The translations under genes and the position numbers were made by a program. Below are positions 1 through 10,357 of a DNA stretch of 64,000 nt, piece by piece. Position 1 is the stretch's first letter. Each line of letters starts with the position of its first letter. The stretch is from Poa pratensis (lineage: Eukaryota; Streptophyta; Magnoliopsida; Poales; Poaceae). Under the pieces are notes generated by a model. It was not told where the DNA came from, did no database searches, and saw nothing but the letters and a program-made list of their open reading frames with translations. Location: NCBI GenBank assembly GCA_947311845.1, contig CAMZMU010000027.1:78569805-78633804 (forward strand), read 5' to 3'.

Positions 1-279
1 GCGATCGTCATCGGTGCCAGGATCGATCGCCTCCAAGAGACACGCTCCCTGCAGCTGAACACGCATCAGTATCGCCCACTCGGTATAGTTCGTCCGAGTG
101 ATCATCGGAAGATGCATCGATCGCCCTCCTCCACCGCCGGTCTCCCTCACCACCTCGCGCACCACGATCTCGCGCGTCTCGCTGCCCCTGCCACGCCGTG
201 ACAGGCTGTGACCTCGACGCTGCTCACGTTGCTCCGTTGGAGGTGGGGTCTTGGATTTCGCCGACGGTGTGCCAACCAT
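1..279 (-). CDS. Copia retrotransposon gag, N-terminal part (runs off window)
   Basis: Reading the minus strand from the ATG at 279 gives 93 open codons to the window edge. After a Lys/Arg-rich leader (about residues 1-58) comes the block LTRTNYTEW-like (here MITRTNYTEWAILMRVQLQ), the conserved start of plant Copia gag proteins, which form the virus-like particle in the cytoplasm. The ATG lies 2 bases beyond the primer binding site, just inside the LTR, as expected for a Copia leader. The rest of gag-pol lies to the left of the window, so completeness cannot be judged. No stop or frameshift is seen in the visible part. Confidence 0.85.
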   Translation of the reverse strand, partial: MVGTPSAKSKTPPPTEQREQRRGHSLSRRGRGSETREIVVREVVRETGGGGGRSMHLPMITRTNYTEWAILMRVQLQGACLLEAIDPGTDDDR

Positions 280-280
280 G

Positions 281-292
281 GCTCTGATACCA
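281..292 (-). other. Copia primer binding site (initiator tRNA-Met)
   Basis: Minus-strand TGGTATCAGAGC is the standard plant Copia primer binding site complementary to the 3' end of initiator tRNA-Met. It is 2 bases internal to the LTR end at 295 and fixes the element's orientation and LTR boundary. Confidence 0.9.
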
Positions 293-294
293 AA

Positions 295-600
295 TGTTGT
301 TACGATCTCGCTTTCTCTCGAGTGTTTGCATACAGAAACAAAGAAAGAATAGGAGACTCGATGTTTTGCAGTGTTCAACAGCTACTGCCTTTTCTGTTTT
401 CTCTTCCTTTTATTGATCCGATGATCGAGGGCCACTCTCATCGACTGGGTCGTGCCATCCCACGACCAGATCGTGTGCCATATCGATCCTACATCTACGG
501 AACGGGACGCACAGACCGCGTCCACGTTTAACTGAAAACGCTAACAGCTAACTATGTCTAAATCTTCCTAACTGAACTAATTCAGCCGTTGTCGACAACA
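295..600 (-). repeat. Copia 5' LTR (about 306 bp)
   Basis: The block starts TGTTG and ends CAACA, the inverted termini of an LTR. It abuts the tRNA-Met primer site at 281-292 and gag at 279, so it is the 5' LTR of a minus-strand element whose body lies off the left edge. The 5 bases outside the LTR are GGAGG; the matching duplicate should lie beyond the other LTR, outside the window. The element sits just beyond the truncated P450 fragment at 661-790. Confidence 0.85.
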
Positions 601-660
601 GGAGGGTATGCTACAGTGGACTTCGACAGTAGATTCATACTTATTTAAATAAGCAGAGAA

Positions 661-790
661 GCAAGCAGGGTTTGATCAACACTTGCTAGGTGCCCAGCGA
701 AGAAGGGTTGCACATGTCGTAGGTCGGCGTTAGAGAGCCCCAGGAAGAAGTCCGAGACGTTGGGCTTCAGGGACATCTTTAACGGACCCG
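661..790 (-). pseudogene. CYP76-like P450 exon fragment
   Basis: The minus strand encodes SLKPNVSDFFLGLSNADLRH followed by a stretch like FFAGHLASVDQ. This matches residue by residue the SLKPNISDFFPALAAADLQG segment of the larger P450 remnant at 3828-4330. Only about 40 codons are recognisable; the exon has lost both ends, and a Copia LTR lies 60 bp further on. It lies downstream of the C-terminal P450 exon at 1230-1517 in the same orientation, so it looks like the remains of a second tandem CYP76-like copy. The assignment to the CYP76 subfamily is inference from motif style. Confidence 0.7.
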
Positions 791-1229
791 CGTGAATACA
801 AAGTATTTAGGCTGCCATGATCCATAGACACATTTTATCTCAAAACCAGAATCAATAATGGCTAATATATACACAAATTTTCCATGTTTCTGATTCTGTA
901 TGAAATCTGAATCATACATATTTCTGGAAAATCTTCATAATTCATATGAGCCAAACGCAGTCAAAGACCGAATCAAGAAACCCCTGCCGTTCCAAGAAAC
1001 AACATCCCGGTACTGCATTCCGTCCACCAAAGGCGCAAAAATTTCACGGTTATGTGCCCACAAAGTGCAACTTTAAAGTTTTTATAGTACAAGTACGTTA
1101 CATTAATAAATCATATAATATCCCCATATTGCACAATATTATATACCTGTTCCCCACCCCTTTTTCGCTTATTTTTATGCAGACCATACGTCCATATTTT
1201 CAGAAGAATTATCCCACCAAACCAAGTTC

Positions 1230-1517
1230 TCATATTCTTTTGGCTATAGCTTGGAGGGGAGTAGCCATTGTCATCGTCAGGCCGAGCTTCTCCGACATAT
1301 CCACTCCATTTTCCTTCACCTCAGAGGGCAGTGTCCATTCAAAGCGATGTAGTAGCGAGCCGAGCATGGTGTGAAGCATCCTAATCGCAAGTGGCAATCC
1401 AAGGCAGATGCGCCTCCCGGCGCTGAATGGGATAAACCTGAAGTCCGCCCCCTGGAAATTGACCTCTTCGTGCTGCAAGAACCTATCCGGAATGAACTTA
1501 TCGGGCTCCAAATACTG
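1230..1517 (-). pseudogene. Cytochrome P450 C-terminal exon (heme-binding region)
   Basis: The minus strand reads EPDKFIPDRFL, then FSAGRRICLG, the intact heme-cysteine signature FxxGxRxCxG. The frame then runs to a normal P450 tail ending AIAKRI and a stop. P450s are ER-anchored heme monooxygenases; the cysteine ligates heme iron. There is no ATG: the frame closes at a TAG just upstream of QYLEPDKF. The I-helix and ExxR region that should precede it is missing between here and 3828. It is best read as the 3' end of the P450 whose 5' exon lies at 3828-5571, with the middle deleted, although a separate copy is possible. Confidence 0.85.
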
Positions 1518-1599
1518 CTATTAACTAGAGGACACAAATTGATAACACATGCATATGTAATACTACTATCTTTGAATCAAAGTGACAAAACATTCTTGT

Positions 1600-2960
1600 G
1601 AACCAAAATTGACAACAATTTTCATGTTCAACTATCAAGTCCAATTATCTTAAGTATCACTAACCCACAAATTATGAGTAACAAAAACAACATCACATTG
1701 CCACCCTTCATATATACATTCATCCTAAACAGCATGCATACAACATTTTCTAACTCTGACCGCTTACTTACGGAATTTGTCTACAATTGCAATTTTAAAC
1801 TTAATTTATTAAGAATATTTCCATTAATTTTTAATGATTTTATATTAAAATTTGCACATAAAAATTAATAATAATATGCGAAATAAACCAATGTCAAAAA
1901 CTAAAAATAGTTACGGAGGGAGTATATATACGAAAGTGATATTATATACTCATATACATATTTCAATAATTGAACTTTTATACTCTATTTTAAAAACAAA
2001 ACACGCACTTAGTTATGTTTCTTCATTATTGGAAAATCATGTATTTGAAATTTATAGATTCTTTATAATACAAGTCAATTCAATTTCCAACATGTTAATA
2101 ATATCTTGTATTTAGAACAAGGAAATCAAAAAGCAATACATAAAAATATTAAAATTAGTACCAATAAAATGATTTGTTTACAGCTGAAATGTTTCATGTC
2201 GATGATGAGGTTCCTGTTTTAATTGTTTTGTATTTAATAATGTGTTAATCTTTTTTGAAACATTTAGTAAGCCCATCAGCTTGAGCGGTTAGCATCCATC
2301 ATCCCTTCAAATTAAGGCATGGTCCCTTATAACAACATATTTATTACTCTTCTTATTATAAGTATTATTATTTTCATTAATCTAGTGATTATTAAATTTA
2401 TTATTAAATTTCTTTTTAGTTTCATAAATCTTGAATAAAAATAATAATTTGATTTAACATAGTTCTGTAATATAAAATGTCCATTTTTTGCTGAACATAT
2501 TCAAGTATTTAATAGAAATGTGCATATATTTCCAAAAAAGTTTATATACATATTTTTCATACAGATCAAGAAATAATGTTCATGTATGTAAATATTTTTG
2601 CCAAAATAATTCAGCTAGGAAGAAATAGAAATATAAAACAAGAAAAGAAAATTGAAAGACAACAAGCAAAGCAAGGAAGTCGAGCAACATAAAAAATCAA
2701 CAGGAAGACGAAAAAATAGCAGTAAAATAGCAAAAGGAGAGGGAAAGGGGGTAAAGAATAAAAGGGAACAATCAGAAAATCAAACAGAAGAACAAAAGAA
2801 TAAATGAGCTGGCCAGCCGTGTGTATGTGAGGAGTACATGGTGCCTGGAGGAGTAAGAGCCCACGGGAGACAGAATTATGTGAGATATAACGTCCGCAGA
2901 AAAAACCTGTGAAACATAAAACCTAGTTTGGTAATACATAACCAACATACACCAGCGGAA
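1600..2960. other. AT-rich intergenic DNA, no gene seen
   Basis: No coding region could be supported. ACGGAGGGAGTA at about 1914-1925 is the terminal repeat of a Stowaway MITE, but its partner end was not found, so it is a solo or truncated end. 2600-2810 is a purine-rich tract (A/G runs). The block occupies the place where the P450 middle exons should be. Confidence 0.6.
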
Positions 2961-2964
2961 AGTG

Positions 2965-3350
2965 GTTTTTGCACCCGAGGTCCAATGCTCCTGCTTCTTT
3001 AAAAAAAATCTATCCAATATTTTCAGAAAATCCGAAAAAATCATGCATATTCTAAATGATGTACATTATAAGCACGCAAAATCTTAATGCAAAATTTGTT
3101 ATATTATATTCTATACAAAAATGATAAAATAGGGAGATTTGAAACTATGTATTGTTAACTATAACAAGATCTTTAAATTTGACTTTTTGGGTAGGTCGAA
3201 ATATAAAGTATTTCGCATTCTTATTTTGCACGCCTATAGGAGACATCATCGAGAACATGCAAGATATTTTACAGATTTTTTTGAAAGTTCTAAATATAAT
3301 TTTCGAATTGTTTAATGTAGCTGGAGCAGTGGAGCTCGGGTGCAAGAAAT
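2965..3350. mobile_element. Terminal-inverted-repeat MITE, unclassified
   Basis: The left end reads TTGCACCCGAGGTCCAATGC and the right end, reversed, TTGCACCCGAGCTCCACTGC, an inverted repeat of roughly 27 bp around an AT-rich core without coding potential. The exact ends and target duplication could not be fixed. A related end (TCCCGAGGTCTA, reversed) occurs near 37915-37930. Confidence 0.6.
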
Positions 3351-3827
3351 GTTTACACCAGCCTCTATCTTTGTCGGCCAGGCTACCACCATCTTTGTCG
3401 GTTCTCATTATTCACGATCTTATATACCCTAGGATGTCGGGGACCTCCGATCTTTACATGGTGTTTTGTTTTGGTCTTGTAGTGTCAGCTTTCTGTGTCC
3501 TTAGCGGTGGTGTCTCAATGGTGTAGGTGATATTTTCTGGAATAATAGTGGTCTCTCGGTGTCGAGCTTGGCATTCCCGGGTAATGTTGGGAAGGACGAT
3601 CTTCTGCAAATTCTTTTATTGAACGCTTTTGTTTCAGTTCTTTGGCATGGGTAACATTTTTTTTATTATTAATAGAGTCAGATTGTTGTCTAGTAGGAGA
3701 AAAACAGTATATAATATTCCTTCTGTTTTCCCCTTGGAGAAGAAGGTGATGAGATGCATGAAAAAAGTCACAGAATTTGAACATGTATTGCACGAAAATA
3801 TTTAGTGCTTCGAATTGGCTTGCTTAC

Positions 3828-5571
3828 CGTAAGAAATGCGCTGATAAAATCCCGGTTAACGTTCACCAAGCCGTCGTCGACGTCGTCCTTCCCTTGCTCC
3901 TCCATGTCGAGCATCACGTCCAGCAAGTCATCCTTACGCGCACCGCCATTGCCTACAGCTTCTCGGTCGCGCCTCCGCTGCTCGATGTGTTGGTCCATGA
4001 GCTGGTAAACCCTCGCCAGGTGCCTCGTGAAGCCGCGCCGCACACCCTGTAGGTCGGCGGCCGCGAGCGCCGGGAAGAAGTCGGATATGTTGGGCTTCAG
4101 GGACAGCGCCACGGCCTCCCGCGCGAACACGTGCATCTCGCCGGACGTCGCCTCGTCCAGCGCGGCCGAGAACATGGCGCGCCACTGCAGGTCCGCCATC
4201 GCCGCGAACGTCACGCGGCCGACTTCCACGGTTCCACCGGACGCCGCCAGCTCCGACACGCGACGGAGCATGCCGAGGAAGGCGTCCCGAAGCAGCGGCC
4301 GCAGCGCGTCTCCGTCGAGCCGTCTGGGAGCAGTGGGCGTATGCCCCTGTATTCACAGGAATACCCAAGATTTGGAGCATAAAAAAATGTGTATACATAT
4401 CGACACAATACAGCGCCAGGGTTGCTACACACGCACACGGCACACGCGACGCTCTCACGCACACACGCACCTCTCGCCTCGATCCCCTTCCTCGGCTAAC
4501 CCCTGCCTCTCCCAGCTCGCCTCTCTCACACTCACGCACGCCCGCTCCGGCCGCATCGACATCTGCCGCGCCGCCGGCCTCCTCGCGTTGCAGCCACCGT
4601 TGAGGCTGCTTGGTCTCCGCCGCGTCAAGGCTGCTTGGGTTCCGCCGCGCCGGATCTAAGCCGCAGACCTCCCCCAGCCGGCCGCCGTTCGCCAAGGAGA
4701 CAAAGCAGCATCAGACATGGATCTGAGCCGCAGCCCCCAGCCGACCGCCGTTCGCCATGGAGGCCAAGCCGCATCAGGCATGGATCCGAGCCGCAGGCCC
4801 CCAGCGCCACGTCGAGGAGCTCGATTGGCGCTGCGCCACGGCTGGAATCACGTTGTCTCGGGCTCACGGGCTGGTGCTTGACGGACTGCATCAGGCGCCA
4901 TGGGGGAACCACGACATCCAGTTTGGTTTGATTTGTTCCACCCTTCTGCACTAGAAGTAGATCTAATTTTGTGTAGATGAAATGTTTTAATTTCCTAAAT
5001 TTCCTCTTGTTTTCTTGTATTGTAGATTGTAGATGAAGAAAAAAAATTCCCCTAGATTTACCGTATTATTTGGTTCATATATTGCATTTAGGAAAAAAAA
5101 ATTGGGTGAATACCCAGTCACCAATTCCTGGTGCCGCCACTGTCTGGGAGACAGTAGCCGCTCCGTGCCGATCCTGCGGAGCGCGCGCCACTTGTGGCGC
5201 GGCGGCAGGACGAACACAGAGTTGGCGGCGTGCCCCATGCTGTGCCACGCGTCCGGCGGGTTGCGGCCGGCAAGCGTGGCGTTATGCGTCTGGAGGACCT
5301 CGCGGGCCGTAGCCGCGGAGGAGGCGACGACCATGACCACCGTGCCCAGCCGGAGCGTCATGAGCGGGCCATACCGTTCGGCGAGGCGCGCTAGGGTTCG
5401 GTGCGGGAGACTACCTGCGACGTCCAGGAGGTTGCCGATGACTGGAAGCGGCCTTGGTCCAGGTGGGAGACGGCGTCTCCTGTCGGTAACCAGTTGAAAT
5501 ACGTAGGAAGAGAAGAGCATGAGCAGAAACGAGCACGTGCACACTAGGAAGAAGGCCATTTCTATCCACAT
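3828..5571 (-). pseudogene. CYP76-like cytochrome P450, exon 1, split by hAT insertion
   Basis: The coding parts are 5571-5143 and 4330-3828. The first begins MWIEMAFFLVCTC with a hydrophobic ER anchor (residues 1-28), then the proline hinge LPPGPRPLPVIGNLLD and the P450 N-terminal domain up to TERLLSP. The second resumes RRLDGDALRP and continues to FISAFLT, followed by a good donor (ACG|GTAAGC at 3828), the usual CYP76 intron site just before the I-helix. Removing 4331-5142 and one copy of the 8-bp duplication restores one continuous frame. Codon use is GC-rich, as in grass P450s. The next exon (I-helix, ExxR) is not found, so the gene is dead apart from the insertion. Substrate cannot be told; grass CYP76 enzymes often act on terpenoids. 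Confidence 0.85.
4331..5142. mobile_element. Non-autonomous hAT element inside P450 exon (812 bp)
   Basis: The ends are CAGTGGGCGTATGCCCCTG and, reversed, CAGTGGCGGCACCAGG; each side also carries GAATACCCA. Both sides are flanked by the same 8 bases TCTGGGAG (4323-4330 and 5143-5150), the hallmark of hAT insertion. The TSD is perfect although the host gene is already broken. The interior is GC-rich with open frames on both strands but no recognisable transposase, so movement would have required a partner in trans. The large minus-strand ORF across 3934-4695 is an accident of this GC-rich interior fused to a shifted P450 frame. Confidence 0.88.
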
Positions 5572-5579
5572 GGTTTGTG

Positions 5580-5970
5580 TTGTTTCTGGTAAGCAGCAAG
5601 CTACGCCTCTACATTTATTTATATTCTATAGCCTGCAACTAGCCAGCCACGTGTCTCTCAAATGAAACTCCATTTACTCCCATGAAAGATACGTGAACGG
5701 AAGATTTTTTTTACATTTTTTTTTCAGGGTAATTTTTACATTTGTCGAAGGGGAACAACCGGAAACTTGTTCAAGCTAAGAATCACACTCCATAGTTTGC
5801 ATCAAAAGAACCAGATTCCAAACAGCTAACTAAAATGACCTGCGAATAAAGATAGCAGTGTCTCTAACTTTCACTGTGCTATGTACCAATAATGATAGCA
5901 GTATTCACAGCAACGGGGAACTAGTTCCACTGCACGAGCCTAGCTTAATCTGTAAGCAAAGCAAAAGACG
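5580..5970. other. Upstream region of the P450, nothing recognised
   Basis: This is AT-rich DNA between the P450 start codon and the LINE. It would contain the P450 promoter, but no element could be identified with confidence. Confidence 0.4.
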
Positions 5971-5975
5971 TTTTT

Positions 5976-6505
5976 TTAGACGTTATCTTTCACTGGGGCC
6001 ACAAAAATGGCGGCATCATCGACACAGAGGGATGTGCGAAGCGTGGATGTCCTCCCATGAAGCTTGTGAAGTCGGCCTTGTTCGGTTGCTTTGCACTGCA
6101 ATGGGTCAATAGCCAATACGAAGAGAAGCAGTGAGAGGGGATCTCTTTGTCGAATGCCTCTACCACGCTTATAGAGCACCCGCAATGCCATTCAAGAGCA
6201 CCGTAGAATATGAAGAAGATAGAAGCGCCGCAATCTCGAAATTTGCTAGGGAAGCCCAGTGTTGAAGCAAGTCCATCAAATAGTGCCACCGAACCGACTC
6301 ATATACTTTTTTTGTCAAGCTTAAAAAGAAGCATGCGGCTTAGAGATTTATGAAGTTTCCTAGCCAAGCTCGTGACGTGGAGAAAATTATCGTGTATGCT
6401 CCTCGTCTTGATGAAAGCACTTTGGGTGTTGGAGACAAGTTTATTCATGTGTTGTACGAGCAAAGTGGACATCATCTTGGAGATGAGCTTTTCAATCGCA
6501 CAACT
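5976..6505 (-). pseudogene. LINE reverse transcriptase, inverted 5' segment
   Basis: The minus strand gives, in order, LVSNTQSAFIKTRSIHDNFL, a FKLD motif-A region, GFPSKFRDC, a GLRQGDPLS-like block (here GIRQRDPLS), then LCVDDAAIFVAPVKDNV, corresponding to the YADD catalytic motif with Tyr changed to Cys-Val. These are motifs 2 to C of an L1-type reverse transcriptase. Frames shift at least twice, so it is inactive. The segment ends exactly where the plus-strand segment starting at 6506 would continue the protein. Confidence 0.85.
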
Positions 6506-7660
6506 TTTTTGGCCAACACATTGACCCAATTTAGAAATGTTACCGGCCTTGTCACTAATTGCCCAAAAGCTAAGTGGCCCCTATTATATGCGATGGTATC
6601 GACCTTGATGACATCCTAGAAGCCTTCCTGCCTAACCGCACGATTTTTCCCATAAAATAGCTTGGCCCCCTACTATCAGTGACGTGTATCACAAGAATTC
6701 ATTTCCAACAATTGGAAGATGGGGTTGCCGGAAAATTAAGAGCTTGGGAAGGGAAGCATGCTACCATGGAGGGTCGTTCGATCCTTGTTAAGGCTGTCCT
6801 AATGATTGTGGTGATCTATTTTATCACCACGCTTGAGGCGCCAGTGGAGCCTTTATTGAAAATAGATAGCATCAGGCGTCCTACCTTTGAGTGGCGTGTG
6901 AGAAGGTCACCGGCGGAAAATACAAAGTCGATTGGGAATATGTGCGTAAGCCTAAAGATCTTGGGGTGTCTTGGAATTCTCAACCTAATTTTTTTGCATC
7001 GGCCCTTCACTTACGGTGCCTTTGGTTTGAATGGAGTGATGACCCTAAGCCATGGAATGGTTTCGGAAAACCCTTGCACCACTAATGATTTTGATCTCTT
7101 TAAAGCAGCTACAAAGGTAACTATTAGGAACGGGGACAGAGCTTTTTTGGGAATCTTCTTAGATACAAGGCATGAGGCATAAGGACATAGCCCCATTAAC
7201 TCTGACATCACAAAGAAAAGGAAATGCATGGTTCAGAAAGCGTCGGAAAATAATTGTTGGGTGTCGCAAGTCAACTCTCAAGGGGGCTCTCTCTTGAGCG
7301 TAATAATCAATTCGTTCATCTTTGGTAGATGATTTTGGTCATCCTTACTGACTCTGATGTTCCGGAAACAAGTATAAAATCTTTGCTTGGTTGGTCCTTC
7401 AAAACCGGGTGTGGACAACAGATACGCTTGATCAGAGGGGATGGTAAAATTGTGGCCTTTATAAACTTTGCAACCAACTGCAAGAGACGGCCGCACACCT
7501 CCTTTCCATTGTCGGTTATCCATGCGGATTCGGTCCTTGTTGAAGACTTGGTCTGGTTTACATGACATCGTGTCAGTTGATTGACCTGCAATCCCTGTCA
7601 TCAAGGATTGGTGGATTGAAGTGATTTGTAAGAAGAGAGACCCAGGGAAAGCATTGGCAT

Positions 7661-8765
7661 GTGCCCGCATAACGCGCAAAACCGCAAAAGTCCGGCGAGT
7701 TTACAGGTTTAGGGCCGGTTTTGGGCCAGAGCAGCGCCTGCAAATTTAGCCCAGCCCTCAAACGTTTTGCGGGGGCCTGTGAATCTCCTCCGCGAGCCTC
7801 TATTTAGCCGGATTGCGACCGCGGATGCAGGTCGAAACCCTCTTTTCTCCTCTCACTTTCCGCCGTCTCCGGCGAGCAATCCCTCCCACACTCCGCCATC
7901 TCCGACGAGCAATCCCGCCTCCCCTTCTACAGATCCGGCGACAACGAGCCACCATGGCGCCGAAGAGGGAACCAGAGCCGCTCCCCGGCGACGACAGGTT
8001 CGGCGGAGACTACTCCGACACGAACCGGACGGTGGTCATCCGTAACGACGGCGCACGGAAGCGGTCCGCCCTCCGGTATAAGCTCGGCGAGCCGGTGCCG
8101 AAGGCGTTCTTCCGCCGCGATGTGCCGGAGTTTGACCGGCTCCGGCGGGAGCGGGAGCAGGAGATCCTCCGCCGCAGCCGCGAGCAGCAGCGCCTCCACG
8201 GCGAGGGCAGCTCCTCCGCCGCGCCAGCTGCTCCTCCGCCGGAGGACTACGACCCCGAGCACTTGAGTGCACGCTGGCGGCGACGTTGCTGCGGTCCAAG
8301 CACGAGGCGGTGGAGCACGCCGCCACGGCCAAGCGCGACGAGGAGCTCGACGAGGTCCTCCTGTAGCAGACGCTGGTCATCAGCTGCCTCCCGCCCGTCA
8401 TCGACCTTGTCTTCGACGAGGAGTGAAGCTCCTCCACCGCTGCGTCGCCGCCGCGCCCGTGGCTCCTGTGAGGAGCCACATTTTGCGTTCTAAGGTTTGA
8501 TCGGCGGCGATCTAGGGTTAGTTTAATGTAGGGTTTGTATTTTGTGTAAAAATCGTGGTGCTGTCTCCATCTGTACCAAAGATGGATGTAAAAATGATGA
8601 ACTAGTATGTTTCCGCGAAATCTCAAATGTCGAAATTCGCGGATTTGCGGTTTCGTTTGAGGGGTCTGTTCTTCGCGGCACGTTAATTCGATCAAAAACA
8701 CGAAAAACGCGACCCTCAAAACTGTTTTGCGGGTCCGCGTTTTGCGGGCACTGCTAGAGATGCTC
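7661..8765. mobile_element. Non-autonomous PIF/Harbinger-like element nested in LINE
   Basis: The right end reads TTTTGCGGGCACTGCTAGAG ATGCTC followed by TTA, matching the ends of the complete relative at 46497-47373 (TIR GAGCATCTCTAGCAG, TSD TTA). The left end has the GCCCGCATAACGCGCAAAA subterminal part but has lost the outermost bases of the inverted repeat. The LINE reading frame stops at its left side and resumes at its right side. The interior contains the GC-rich gene fragment at 7954-8424. Confidence 0.75.
7954..8424 (+). pseudogene. Charged coiled-coil-like ORF fragment inside Harbinger-like element
   Basis: The frame starts at the ATG at 7954 (MAPKREPEPLPGDDRFGG). It includes a strongly charged helical stretch, RLRREREQEILRRSREQQRL, and an Ala/Pro linker. 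A frameshift near 8265 leads to a second helical stretch, RSKHEAVEHAATAKRDEELD, ended by an in-frame stop. Codon use is GC-rich. I do not recognise the family. It may be the relic of an element-encoded or captured protein; it is broken and has no transposase motifs. Confidence 0.45.
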
Positions 8766-9161
8766 TTAGCAATTATAGTGTCTAGGAAAATTTGGACGGA
8801 AAGAAATGCATGTGTCTAGTTGCGATTCATTTTGTAAAGCGCTAATATCCTACTGTCAACCACCTTCCATTTAAAAGTTCGGGGAAAAAACTCCTACGGA
8901 ACATCACTTTTACCTAAAAATAGATTAGACTTTTTTTAAGAGTTAGCTCAGTTGTTGTTAGGGTTGAGTGCCGGCCCGTGTACTAATCGAGGTGTCTTGG
9001 TCGTCAAAAAGGACCGAAGAGGAATATTTTCAGAACTCCCATGGCCTCCACCAATTGCCTCTTTTCTGTTGATGTGGATTCTCTTCCTACACATGATGCG
9101 ACCATAAATCGAAGTATGTTGGAGCTCTTACGGTTCCTCGGTACCACTCACCCAGACATGT

Positions 9162-9227
9162 ACTCCCTCCGTATACATCCACTTTTTGGCAAATGGATGA
9201 CACGTAATTTGGAACGGAAGAAATACT
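9162..9227. mobile_element. Truncated Stowaway-like MITE
   Basis: TACTCCCTCCGTATACATCC is a Stowaway end. The opposite side has a degraded AACGGAAGAAATA where ACGGAGGGAGTA is expected. Only about 65 bp separate them, so most of the core is deleted. Confidence 0.55.
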
Positions 9228-9239
9228 TTTTTAGATAGT

Positions 9240-9915
9240 TAATTAGTTATTATGTGGACTCAACCCCCGAACCGGTACGTAGCGAGCGCAGCAAGCGACT
9301 ATGGTTTCCGTCCTGGCCGCCGGCGATGCCGCCGGTCTTCCGCGCCTCCGATGAACTTCTAGGACTTGGAGGGGCGGCGGACCCCAGTCTCTTGCCAACG
9401 AGAGCGTTACTGCTTACAGTTTTTTTTGTAGTTTTTTGTGTCTTCATCTGAGTGGTGAAGCGGCGACTACATCTCGGTGTGTGACTAAGGTACTCCCCGC
9501 CCTATCCTCGTTTCGGTGGTGCGTCTAGCGCTAGTGCAGGGCGTGTGGAGTTGTGTGTTCGGCGGATCTCCTGGGATCTTGTCCGTTTTCGTGTTCGTCC
9601 GTGTGGTTACAGATCAGATTATTCTGATATGTGGTTCTCATCTTTGGCGATGGTTACTGCTCTGATGCGCTGGCCCTTTGGGGTCTTAGCACGACGACTT
9701 TCTGTCTGTCTACTATAAAAAGCTCTCCTACGACAAGCTCCTGACTCCGATGAAGGAGGGGTGAGGACAGCGTCGCGCCTTCGGCATGTCCATTGTTCGT
9801 AGTCCTCGCTAGGTTGTCGAATGACTTATTTATAATTTTTATTACTTTTTGGGTCTTTTGTACTGCTGTGAATGATTAATAGATCGGTGGTATTTTTCGC
9901 AAAAATTTTTTTTTT
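9240..9915 (+). mobile_element. Probable 3' end of a non-LTR retroposon
   Basis: This block has no sustained reading frame but has the look of a grass LINE/retroposon 3' tail. It contains GGGTCTTTTGTACTGCTGTG followed by GATTAATAGATCGGTGG, and ends in CGCAAAAATTTTTTTTT at 9898. The A-rich end at the plus-strand 3' side sets the orientation. It may belong to the same or a separate insertion from the LINE at 5976-8930. No target duplication was confirmed. Confidence 0.4.
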
Positions 9916-10357
9916 ATTATGTATGCCAATTTCTTGGGCTGCGAAAGTTGAGGATAGAAGCTCAGTCGGAGGCCATGTCTAGAACTCTTGCAAGCATGCT
10001 ACTTTTTCTTGGTCGAGCACGGTGATGGAAATGAGTTGACAAAATGCATACGTGTCATCTATATGTATGTACCGGTTCGTGTTCGCTTAGTTGATTATAC
10101 AGCTAAGACTAACATAGTGGGCATGACATTACCTTACTAATATATATATACTATATAAAAGATGAGCACTTTGGCGATCCCTCCGCGCTCGGCTACTGTT
10201 CTTAGGAACAGTAGCTACAGTGTTCAACAGTGCTTCGTGGTAATTTTGCAAAAACAACCCTCCATTTGCCAGAAATTACGGACCAGTCCTTGCGTATATA
10301 AAACCAATCCGTATCCACGAAAACCCTAATCCCCTCATTTCCCCGTCTCCCCCCAAT

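Larger units (their letters stand above)
6506..8930 (+). pseudogene. LINE ORF2 3' half (post-RT region), interrupted by Harbinger element
   Basis: From about 6506 the plus strand continues the reverse transcriptase with LANTLTQFRNVTGLVTN, then HFQQLEDGVAGKLRAWEGKH, a thumb region typical of grass L1 LINEs. A C-terminal zinc-binding-like stretch with NCGLYKLCNQ and TAAHLL follows near 7450-7520. The frame shifts and stops several times. The LINE is interrupted at 7661-8765 by a Harbinger-like element; LINE coding (LAIIVSRKIWTERNA) resumes at 8766. The 3' end is uncertain; nothing LINE-like is recognised after about 8930. Together with 5976-6505 this is one insertion with its 5' end inverted. 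Confidence 0.8.

Noticed and set aside
3934..4695. 253-codon minus-strand ORF over the P450 and hAT region
   Set aside because: It reads the P450 out of frame and then the GC-rich hAT interior; the true P450 frame is different and is split by the 8-bp duplication.
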